From the NCBI RefSeq assembly GCF_000002425.4, contig NC_037256.1, forward strand, positions 7,348,328 to 7,412,327: 64,000 bases of DNA, written 5' to 3'. Shown here one piece after another: positions 21,514 through 30,589 of this stretch. The notes under the pieces were generated by a model. The model ran no database searches, was not told the DNA's origin, and saw only the letters and a list, made by a program, of their open reading frames with translations. This DNA comes from Physcomitrium patens (taxonomy: Eukaryota > Streptophyta > Bryopsida > Funariales > Funariaceae). Position numbers and translations under genes: made by a program. Within the stretch, counting starts at the first letter, position 1, and each line of letters starts with the position of its first letter.

Positions 21514-23193
21514 ATGGAAGATATTTCAATGAAGTCTTTGGATAGATTGAATACTTTGGATGGACCAAATATTAAAGAGTTTTTTGAGGCTTTTTGTATA
21601 TTTATGGAAGAACAACAAAAGATACAAGCAATTGAAAGGGATATCACAAAGGCATTACAAGGAATTTTTAACAAATTTGGGAGGTTTAACGGATGCAACA
21701 TCACTAAGTTTTTACAAGTTTATACATGTGAGATGGAGACAAGCCAAATCCCTGAGGCAAAGATGATTTCAAGCTTTTATTTGGCTATTGAACCTGGGAT
21801 TCATAAAAAGGTGAAGAGATTACTTGAAAGGGGTGTGGAGACATGGTCAAAATTTCAAGAACTTTTGAAGAAAGAATTTATTGATGCAAATGAGGATAAG
21901 ATTACCGAGCGACAGTTTTTGGATTGGATAGAATTACAATTAGGCATGCATATGGATCTTTATGAATTCCTGAAAGAATTTGAAAAGAGGTTTTATCAGC
22001 TGTCATCCTCAGAGAGACAGTCATTGGATGCTATAAAAATAGAATTATTTTTAAATGGTCTTGATGATGCCATAGGAGACAAACTTTTTATACTTCTTGC
22101 AGATGAGTCTACGGAGAGTGGTTGTATTAACAATTGGGAAGAGTTGAAAGAAGCAACAATTCTTTTAGCAAAGCAACAAAGAGCACAAGCTAAAGGAGTT
22201 GGAGTATGGTCTAAGAAATCTTCTACTTTGGCTTCTATATCATCTTTATCAATACAAGGGATTAATCTTGAAAAAAGAGAAATGGAACAGCAACTGGAGG
22301 ACTTCGAAGGAGGAGCCAATTTTTTGCAAATGAAAGAAAGTGGATCTTTTATCAAGGATAGTGAAGGAGAGAACAAAGACTTTGATCAAATTATTACTAT
22401 GGAAGGTCAAAATATCAAAAAAATTGAAGGCAATATGGAACTCAAGGATTTAGAAATTAATGACAATAAGGATGAAAATTATGGCTATTCTACATTGAAT
22501 ATGTTTATGCAAGTGGATGATGGCAATTTGGATGGAACATCTCATGGTGGTAAAAGAGATTATGGTGAAAGTTGTAAGATTTTTCAAGAATATGAGGTTT
22601 CACAAGGCTATGAAATTTTTCAATATTATGAAGTAATACAACATATTGAGATAACACAAGGTTATGATGTTTCACAAGGATGCATTCAAGAAGAAATGAA
22701 GGATGTTTTACAAGGATACATTCAAGAAGAAATGATAGATATTTCACAAGATAATGTGGCGAAAGAAGATTATGGAATCAAAGGTAAAGGTACTAAATCA
22801 ATGGCTTTAATCAAGTTAATTGTGAGTACTAATCTTCTGGACCAAGATCAAGGTTACATGGATAATGCACATGTATTGGGGGCACAATTGGATTTTGATA
22901 AGAAAAAGATTCATCATGAAGTGTGGAATTCAAAGGTTAAAAATCTAAAAATCTTCAAATATAAAGACATGGGCAATGGATTTAAGGATTATATGGACGT
23001 CTTAAATCAAGCATGGAATCAAAGGAACAAGAAAAAAGATGCAAGCATGATGTATGTGGCCATATGGAAGAAGCTTCAATTAAATCTTTCCATTTCAAAA
23101 TTTGTACCTCGCCAATGGTTTGGTCATGTACAAAGTTGGATGTTTCCAATTTACTTGTACAAGATGGATACATGGATTTTTGGTATTGGATAA
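21514..23193 (+). CDS. Intact gag-like protein of G1
   Basis: 559 residues from the ATG at 21514 (MEDISMKSLDRLN) to the stop at 23193; a TTG 12 nt upstream is in frame but is not needed. The first ~220 residues align by eye with A1 gag: KALQGIFNKFGRFNGCNITK against KALQAVVNKIDQFDGRNIS, then FLDWIEL and LKEFEKRFYQLSS. There is no zinc knuckle. The middle is acidic and carries an imperfect repeat (YEVSQGYEIFQ, YDVSQGCIQEEM, LQGYIQEEM). A part near the end (KGTKSMALIKLIVSTNL) may match the C-terminal gag block of A1. The frame has no stops although the surrounding copies are full of them, which suggests recent activity or selection. It likely packages its own RNA into particles made with A-type gag-pol. 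Confidence 0.8.
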   Translation: MEDISMKSLDRLNTLDGPNIKEFFEAFCIFMEEQQKIQAIERDITKALQGIFNKFGRFNGCNITKFLQVYTCEMETSQIPEAKMISSFYLAIEPGIHKKVKRLLERGVETWSKFQELLKKEFIDANEDKITERQFLDWIELQLGMHMDLYEFLKEFEKRFYQLSSSERQSLDAIKIELFLNGLDDAIGDKLFILLADESTESGCINNWEELKEATILLAKQQRAQAKGVGVWSKKSSTLASISSLSIQGINLEKREMEQQLEDFEGGANFLQMKESGSFIKDSEGENKDFDQIITMEGQNIKKIEGNMELKDLEINDNKDENYGYSTLNMFMQVDDGNLDGTSHGGKRDYGESCKIFQEYEVSQGYEIFQYYEVIQHIEITQGYDVSQGCIQEEMKDVLQGYIQEEMIDISQDNVAKEDYGIKGKGTKSMALIKLIVSTNLLDQDQGYMDNAHVLGAQLDFDKKKIHHEVWNSKVKNLKIFKYKDMGNGFKDYMDVLNQAWNQRNKKKDASMMYVAIWKKLQLNLSISKFVPRQWFGHVQSWMFPIYLYKMDTWIFGIG

Positions 23194-23238
23194 AGAATAA
23201 TGGTGTACTGAATTTGGCACATACCGGAGGATGTGCAG

Positions 23239-23254
23239 GTTCAGAGGGGGTGGA
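23239..23254 (+). other. Polypurine tract of G1
   Basis: GTTCAGAGGGGGTGGA directly before the 3' LTR. It would prime plus-strand synthesis. A2 has a similar tract, AGAAAGGGTGGA, at 32555-32566. Confidence 0.8.
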
Positions 23255-23697
23255 TGTCGTATTGTAATACGAATATACTGTGAAAATATAAAGAAAGAGG
23301 ACTTTTATTAATGTTCAGTTACCTCGAATATTGGGAGCAACGACCAATTCTAGTGCAAATACTGAGAGGCTAGGTTCAGTCACCCCGTTACAGTCAGCCG
23401 GGGCATACTGAAATGCTTCGTTCGATTCCAATAACAGAAGTCAGCAGGAAGGGAAAGGACCAATTCACACAACGGGTGAGCCTGGTTCGAAGAGCCAATT
23501 GGATCCAATTTCAAGAATCCAATCTGAGTCCTCTTACCCAATATGAGACTTGAATTGGTCGGGCAACCCAATGCAGTCTAATTACGGGAAAATCCAAGTC
23601 TTACTACGGGCCTCAACCAATCTGACGCGAAGGACCAATTTGATCCAATTACGGGAACATCCGGGTCTTACTACTGGACTCTTAGCCGATATGAGAC

Positions 23698-24248
23698 TGT
23701 CACGGCCATAATCATGTAAGCTAATAATTACATATAGAAATAGGTAGAAGTAAGTAAAAGTAGATAAAAGTAAGTTAATTCTATAATATTTAATATAAAA
23801 GCTTCCTAGAAACTTCCTAGATGCTACTTTGACTTCATAGGTGTCTTTAATTGACTTTTTGGATTAGAAACGTGGTCAACAAGTTGGCCATGTGCCACAC
23901 ATGTTGTTAGCTTGAAGATCAAGCTAACTATGTGGCCCACACATAGAAAAACTTGCCTTGTAAGTCAAGGCATGTGTCCTACAAAGTCAACACATATTGG
24001 AGGTCCTATAGAACGTCGCCACGTAGCCCCTAGTTAGATAGTATATATAGAGACAAGAGTGAAGGCTTCTTCACTCTTGTCAACTCCTTTCTTGCTTCTA
24101 GTCCAGGTTCAAGAGTCTTTAGTTTCTTGTCTTGTGGCAATAGCCATTCCAGTTTCCTTTTAATATACCTACTTGTTTATATTTTGATTTTTATATCGAG
24201 ATAGCCTTTTGGTGTATATTTTCCCTCATCGAGTCTTTGTCCTTGACA
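23698..24248 (+). repeat. 5' LTR of C2
   Basis: Contains TATATATA (24042-24049) and ACTCTTGTCAA (24073-24083). It belongs to the same LTR family as C1 and C3 but is visibly diverged from C1, for example GCCACGTAGC where C1 has the perfect G-box. Confidence 0.93.
24042..24083 (+). promoter_or_regulatory. Core promoter and start-site hairpin of C2
   Basis: TATATATA at 24042-24049 is followed by a perfect inverted repeat, GACAAGAGTGAAG (24052-24064), loop GCTT, CTTCACTCTTGTC (24069-24081). The 11-mer ACTCTTGTCAA begins at 24073, 31 nt from the first T of the TATA box. If transcription starts there, this 11-mer is the RNA 5' end. Confidence 0.68.
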
Positions 24249-24250
24249 GA

Positions 24251-24261
24251 TTGACAAGAGT
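24251..24261 (+). other. Candidate self-primer annealing site of C2
   Basis: TTGACAAGAGT, two bases after the LTR end, exactly complementary to ACTCTTGTCAA in the LTR. The pairing stops after 11 bases on both sides. TATCAGAGC, the core of the usual plant initiator-Met primer site, is displaced to 24272-24280. Confidence 0.72.
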
Positions 24262-24460
24262 ACACTTACAATATCAGAGCTTTGTTTTTTCTTGAGTAAG
24301 AGTGGATTATCCCTTTCTCTTGACAAGACATAAGCGTATTAGAAGTTTGTGGATTACCCACTTCTAAACTGATATTGTTCTTAGTATCTTCTTTGTTATC
24401 AAGTCTTTCTTTTCTTTTGTCTTGAGCAATATCAAACAAATTTTTCTTCTTAGTGTCATT

Positions 24461-25465
24461 ATGGCAGAGCTTGTTGAAATGAAGAGTGCAATGGCACAAA
24501 TACAAGAGCAAATGAGGGAGTTAATGCTTGCGATGCATCAACTCAATTCACCAACACAGGAAAGAACAAGAATAGCAGAAAGTGGAGATATAGAGATGAT
24601 CGGAGCTGCTTTAACATCTACAACAAATCACGTTCCTTCTCCAATTGTACAACACCCTATAAGCACTAGAGAACCAAGAATTGCCTTACCTGAGAAATTT
24701 GATGGTACGAGATCAAAGTTTCGAGGGTTCATCAATCAAGTACAATTGGCAATTGAACTTCAACCGCAAAGCTATCCAACTCCAGGATCACAAGTCAGGT
24801 TTATTGGCACTCTACTTTCTGGTTCTGCATTATCGTGGTTTTCGTCTTTTCTTGAACAACGAAATCCAATATTGAACAATTTGGAAGCTTTTTTGGCGGA
24901 GTTTCGATCTATGTATGGTGAACACGATGCAACTCGTGTTGCAACAAATAAGATCCGAATTCTGCGACAAGGAAATCGCTCAGTAACAGTATATGCTTCA
25001 CAATTTCGACAACTTACAATTGACATCAAGTGGGATGATGCTGCACTCGTCAGTCAATTTCTTTATGGATTGCAATACGAAGTAAAGAAATTGATGCTCA
25101 ACTTACCTGATCCTCAAACTTTGAGTCAAGCAATCGATTTTGCGATAAAATGTGATAATCGACTTTTTGAATTTCGATCTGAGAATCATTCACGGGAACC
25201 TCAACGTTATTACTCAATGGCAACATCAACATCTTTGCCAAACGTACATTCGGAAGTAGAAGACATGCAAATTGACGCGGTACGTTTTAAACCTCTAACT
25301 GAGCAAGAAAAGATTCGTCGTCGTCAAGAAGGATTATGTTTATATTGCGGAGAACCTAAGCACACTGCTCAACATTGTCCAAAGAAACGACGCAACTATA
25401 AAATGAGGGGTACAACGGTCAAAGAAGACAACATGTCGGAAAACGGATTCGTCCAGCTACAATAG
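24461..25465 (+). CDS. Gag of C2
   Basis: 334 residues from ATG 24461 (MAELVEMKSAMAQIQEQM) to TAG 25463-25465. Capsid domain and the zinc knuckle CLYCGEPKHTAQHC are intact. There are no stops. The end overlaps the pol frame by about 70 nt, as in C1. It could still supply particles for itself or for relatives. Confidence 0.92.
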   Translation: MAELVEMKSAMAQIQEQMRELMLAMHQLNSPTQERTRIAESGDIEMIGAALTSTTNHVPSPIVQHPISTREPRIALPEKFDGTRSKFRGFINQVQLAIELQPQSYPTPGSQVRFIGTLLSGSALSWFSSFLEQRNPILNNLEAFLAEFRSMYGEHDATRVATNKIRILRQGNRSVTVYASQFRQLTIDIKWDDAALVSQFLYGLQYEVKKLMLNLPDPQTLSQAIDFAIKCDNRLFEFRSENHSREPQRYYSMATSTSLPNVHSEVEDMQIDAVRFKPLTEQEKIRRRQEGLCLYCGEPKHTAQHCPKKRRNYKMRGTTVKEDNMSENGFVQLQ

Positions 25466-28400
25466 GGACCGTGCAGCTAGAACCTTGTACAATTCCTAAT
25501 GAAGGTCCTATCCTCTCCTCAGAACCCTCTCCTTGTTTTATAATAGACTTATATTTAGGACCTAAGAATTACAAAGCCTCTGCTTTATTAGATTCGGGAG
25601 CCTCAGCATGTTTTTTAGATGAACAATTTGTTAAAAGTCGTAAAATACCCTTTGTACAGAAACCTAAACCAGTACATGTAGAAGTCATAGATGGTCGTCC
25701 CTTGTCTTCTGGAGATGTCACTCATGAAACTCATCTTATAAAAGTAACAATAGACGGTCATGTTAGCTACATAGCTTTTAACATAATTAAATCTCCGTCC
25801 AATCTAGTTATTTTAGGTTTATCCTGGCTAGAAAAATATAACCCTCGAATAGATTGGAATTCGCGTAAACTTGACTTTTCCAAAAGCGTTATTAATAGTT
25901 CTACGAACCAAGTAAAAAATTATAAGTCTAGTACAGTAAAACCCGTACTTATAGGTGCAAAAGCATTTATACATGCAGCAAAAGAAGGATCAACTTTTGC
26001 TATTTATGCTGCACCTATTTCTGAAAACGTAAAGACTTCAAGTGGCATTCCAAGTCAATATCAGGAGTATCAAGACGTTTTTGAGAAAAAGAATGTAGAT
26101 ATTCTTCCTGAGCATCGTCCATATGATTGTTCAATCGACCTCAAGGAAGGAACTCAGCCACCATTTGGACCAATTTACAGTTTATCGTAAGATGAGATGG
26201 CTGAACTCAAGACATATATTGACGAGAATTTAGCGAAGAATTTCATACGCCATTCAAAATCTCCAGCAGGAGCTCCAATTCTATTCGTAAAGAAAAAAGA
26301 TGGATCTTTACGAATGTGTGTTGATTATCGAGGACTCAACAAGATCACAATCAAGAACAGGTATCCATTACCTTTGATATCAGGACTCCTTGACCAATTG
26401 AATCAAGCTAAGATCTATACAAAAATAGATCTAAGAGGAGCATATAATCTAATACGGATCAAAGAAGGAGATGAATGGAAGACTGCGTTTCGAACCAGGT
26501 ATGGACATTTCGAATATAATGTCATGCCCTTTGGACTCACGAATGCACCAGCTGCTTTTCAACATCTCATGAATGATGTATTTCGTGAATTCTTAGACAA
26601 TTTTGTCGTCTGCTACCTAGACGATATCCTGATCTATTCTAAGAACGTCGAAGAACATGAAATACATGTTCGTCAAGTATTACAAAAACTTAGAGATGCA
26701 GGATTGTACGCCAAGATGGAAAAGTGTGTATTTCACACTACTCAAGTTGACTTTTTAGGATACATCATTTCAAATGATGGTCTCATGATGGATTCTAAGA
26801 AAGTCCAAACAATCATGGATTGGAAGATTCCAAGGACAGTAAGAGATGTCCAATGTTTCTTGAGATTTGCCAATTACTATCGGATCTTCATCAAAGATTT
26901 CTCACAAGTTGCAGCTCCACTTACACGCTTGACTAGTAAAGATAAATTTCAATGGAATCAAGAAGCGGAAGCAGCATTTGAAGCCTTGAAGACATCGTTT
27001 GTCTCTGCACCAGTCTTGTATCGTGTTGACTTTTCCAAGGCATTTTTTATGGAAACAGATGCATCAGATTTTGCCTTGGGTGCAGTTTTATCACAAATGG
27101 GATCAGATGACAAACTTCATCCAATAGCTTTTCATTCAAGAAAATTCTTAGCAGCTGAGATCAATTATGAGATCCACGATAAAGAACTTCTTGCGATCGT
27201 GGATTCCTTTCAAGAATGGCATCATTATCTAGAAGGCGCTTCTAGTCCAGTCACTGTGTATACAGATCACAAGAACCTCGAGTATTTCATGTCAGTACGC
27301 GTGTTGAATCGTCGTCAAGCTCGTTGGAGTATGTCTTTCTCAAGATTCGAGTTCATTATCACTTATCGGCCAGGAAAACAACAAGGTTTATCCGATGCCC
27401 TATCTAGACGTTCTTATTTTGTACCAAAAGAAGGAGATGCAGCTTTTGAGCAATAAAGAACGGTCTTCTTGAAACCGGAGCAATTTCATCTCCGAGCAAT
27501 GAAATCAACATTGACTGTTGATTCAACTTTTCTCAAGCAAATCCAGTCCAGTATGTCCTCAGACCCTCTTGTTCATGATATCGAGATTAATTCTTTCAAG
27601 TCTCATGATTCTTCTAAGTTTGAGTTCAAGAATAATCTATTATATTTTGAAGGACGCCTATATGTTCCAGAAAGAGAAGCACGTTTACGTGTTCTTTAAG
27701 CACGTCATGACTTTCCAGCAGCAGGGCACTTTGGATATAATAAGACTTTGGAACTCATATCAAGAGATTTTTGGTGGCCACAAATGTGGAAGTCAGTCAA
27801 AGACTTTGTACAATCATGTGATATTTGTTCAAGATCAAAAATTCCTCGTCATCGACCTTACGGACTTCTTCAGCCATTACCTATACCAGAACAACCATGG
27901 TCTTCTGTTTCTATGGATTTCATCACAGATCTTCCAAGCTCAAGATCTTATGATTCTATATTTGTGATAGTAGATCGTTTCACCAAGATGGCACATTTTG
28001 TGCCATGTACAAAATCTATCACAGGTGAAGAAACAGCTAAGCTTTTCATTGATAATATCTATCGCTATCATGGATTACCTAAAGATATCATATCGGATAG
28101 GGGAATTCAATTTGTGTCAAGATTTTGGAGGACCCTTTTCAAGATTTTAAAAGTGGACATAAAACTATCTTCGGCTTTTCATCCTCAAACTGATGGACAA
28201 ACAGAGCGCGTAAACCAAGTCTTGGAGCAATATTCAAGGTGTACTATCAACTACCAACAAGATGATTGGACAACCCTTCTGCCATTGGCAGAGTTTGCTT
28301 ATAATAATACGGTACATTCTTCCACACAACAAACACCTTTCTTTGCCAATTATGGCTATCATCCACGACTTGATACTTTTGATTTTTCAAAAGTTGATAA

Positions 28401-29481
28401 TCCTGCAGCAGAAGATATGGCAAATCGGTTGTCAGAGTTACATGCAATAATGAAGACACAATTGAAGGAAGCTCAAGAACGACAAAAGATAAACGCAGAT
28501 CTATATCGTAAGGAGCAACCACAGATCAACGTCGGTGATAAGGTATGGCTACTTCGTCGCAATATCAAGACTACTCGACCTTGTGACAAGTTGGACTATC
28601 GTAGGCTTGGCCCCTTTTCTGTTTCTGAACAGATCAACCCAGTTGCATATCGGTTACATCTACCAGAGTCAATGAAGATCCATCCTGTATTCTTAGAAGC
28701 TTCATAGACGCTGCTTTGACTTTATAGGAGTCTATAGTTGACTTTTAGGCTAGAAACTTGGTCAACAAGTTAGCCATGTGCCACACATGTTGGAAGCTTA
28801 AAGAACAAGGCAGAGTTTGCTTATAATAATACGGTACATTCTTCCACGCAACAAACACCTTTCTTTGCCAATTATGGCTATCATCCACGACTTGATACTT
28901 TTGATTTTTCAAAAGTTGATAATCCTGCAGCAGAAGATATGGCAAATCGGTTGTCAGAGTTACATGCAATAATGAAGACACAATTGAAGGAAGCTCAAGA
29001 ACGACAAAAGATAAACGCAGATCTATATCGTAAGGAGCAACCACAGATCAACGTCGGTGATAAGGTATGGCTACTTCGTCGCAATATCAAGACTACTCGA
29101 CCTTGTGACAAGTTGGACTATCGTAGGCTTGGCCCCTTTTCTGTTTCTGAACAGATCAACCCAGTTGCATATCGGTTACATCTACCAGAGTCAATGAAGA
29201 TCCATCCTGTATTCCACGTATCTCTTCTTGAACCATATAAGACAGTGGATATACAAGGAAGAAGACAAATGCCACCGCCTCCTATAGAAGTAGATAATAA
29301 TGAAGAATTTGAGGTGGAAGAGATATTAGACTCAAGGCGACGCCGAAATAAGCTGGAATATCTTGTTCATTGGCGCGGATATGATATTAGTGAACGCACA
29401 TGGGAGCCATCCAGGAATCTAGCAAATGCATCAACTAAAGTCAAAGTTTTTCATCAACGACATCCATCAAAACCAAGATGA
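25396..29481 (+). pseudogene. Pol of C2 with three nonsense codons and a duplicated segment
   Basis: Same domain order as C1: protease DSGASACFLDE, RT with [10 protein letters not shown], RNase H, integrase with SDRGIQF and TDGQTERVNQ, chromodomain (EEFEVEEILDSRRRRNK, WRGYDIS). TAA replaces CAA at 26188-26190, near 27454, and near 27697. After LPESMKIHPVF (28692) a 117-bp LTR fragment and a repeat of the preceding 405 bp intervene before the chromodomain. Unlike C1, the integrase D-D-E residues all look present. The polyprotein cannot be made without suppression. Confidence 0.9.
28288..29214 (+). repeat. 405-bp pol duplication with LTR fragment at the junction
   Basis: 28288-28692 and 28810-29214 are direct repeats of equal length with about one difference (CCACACAAC versus CCACGCAAC). 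Between them, 28693-28809 matches U3 of the C1-type LTR (TTAGAAGCTTCATAG to AAAGAACAAG) in sense orientation, not the LTR of C2 itself. Microhomology (TTC) is visible at the first junction. Confidence 0.92.
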
Positions 29482-29575
29482 AAATCTCTCTTATAAAAGA
29501 GACAAGATTGAGGCAAGATAACATTCAATTTCCTATCCTTGTTTGTAACTTCTTTACATTTGTGATGCTAATTAG

Positions 29576-29997
29576 ATGGAGAGCCAACAACCAGCGGATT
29601 CAACTCAAGAACCTTCGTTTGCTGACCTGCCGGACGAGACATTACGATTGTCACAACCTTCAAGACGACGCAATCGAGATGAAGATCTTCAAGAATGACA
29701 TGTTCTTCCTCGAACAGATGGTGAGATACAACGTGTTTGGTATCACGATTTGGGAAAGGACTCCCGATGTTTGGTGATTTTGCTAGAGGTAGGAACAACT
29801 CCTGATGGTGTTCTGAATATTCTATTCGAAGGAAGTTATGAAGGCCTCAATAATGATCAAATAACTGGGTGGTCTTCCCGCCCTGGTTGGGACACTACCG
29901 ATGGTTGAGAGGCCCTATCAATCATCTTCGAAGAGAACAGAGATCAGAGTATGTGGCGAATACAATTCGTCGCATCATAGATTTCCTCAACATATGA
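29576..29997 (+). pseudogene. Third reading frame of C2 after the chromodomain
   Basis: Counterpart of the C1 frame at 11331-11753: ATG 29576 starts MESQQPADSTQEPSFADLPD. It keeps the Arg codon that is TGA in C1 but has TGA after EDLQE, where C1 has CGA. A one-base loss follows after SSRPG, so the total is 422 nt instead of 423. The remaining residues (RVWYHDLGKDSRCLVILLE, GTTPDGV) match C1 and C3. Function unknown. Confidence 0.6.
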
Positions 29998-30024
29998 TGA
30001 CCGCTCCTCGTGGAACTCGTCTCT

Positions 30025-30037
30025 AGAAGGGGGGTAA
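30025..30037 (+). other. Polypurine tract of C2
   Basis: AGAAGGGGGGTAA directly before the 3' LTR; the same tract is present in C1 on the minus strand. Confidence 0.85.
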
Positions 30038-30589
30038 TGTCACGGCCATAATCATATAAGCTAATAATTACATATAGAAATAGGTAGAAGTAAATAAAAG
30101 TAGATAAAAGTAAGTTAATTCTATAATATTTAATATAAAAGCTTCCTAGAAACTTCCTAGACACTGCTTTGACTTCATAGGTGTCTTTAATTGACTTTTT
30201 GGATTAGAAACGTGGTCAACAAGTTGGCCATGTGCCACACATGTTGTTAGCTTGAAGATCAAGCTAACTATGTGGCCCACACATAGAAAAACTTGCCTTG
30301 TAAGTCAAGGCATGTGTCCTACAAAGTCAACACATATTGGAGGTCCTATAGAACGTCGCCACGTAGCCCCTAGTTAGATAGTATATATAGAGACAAGAGT
30401 GAAGGCTTCTTCACTCTTGTCAACTCCTTTCTTGCTTCTAGTCCAGGTTCAAGAGTCTTTAGTTTCTTGTCTTGTGGCAATAGCCATTCCAGTTTCCTTT
30501 TAATATACCTACTTGTTTATATTTTGACTTATTATATCGAGATAGCCTTTTGGTGTATATTTTTCCTCATCGAGTCTTTGTCCTTGACA
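30038..30589 (+). repeat. 3' LTR of C2
   Basis: About 552 bp, near-identical to the 5' LTR. Differences include AATCATATAAG for AATCATGTAAG, and GACTTATTATATCG for GATTTTTATATCG. Confidence 0.93.

Larger units (their letters stand above)
23698..30589 (+). mobile_element. Chromovirus C2 (Ty3/gypsy), nested in the 3' LTR of G1
   Basis: LTRs at 23698-24248 and 30038-30589 (about 551 bp, TGTCACGG...CTTGACA) are flanked by the perfect duplication GAGAC (23693-23697, 30590-30594). Order: 5' LTR, non-tRNA primer site, gag, pol in the -1 frame, third frame, polypurine tract, 3' LTR. The LTR pair differs at under a dozen sites by eye. Pol has three CAA-to-TAA stops and a 405-bp duplication separated by a piece of LTR. 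It is the youngest stratum of the left nest. Confidence 0.95.

Noticed and set aside
27518-27967. 149-codon frame overlapping C2 pol, matched by 12841-13290 in C1
   Set aside because: Same place in both copies, but it is simply the alternative frame of conserved integrase sequence and breaks known motifs.
28693-28809. Isolated LTR piece considered as a separate insertion
   Set aside because: It has no LTR ends and no target duplication, and it is bordered by a 405-bp direct repeat, so it is a recombination junction, not an insertion.
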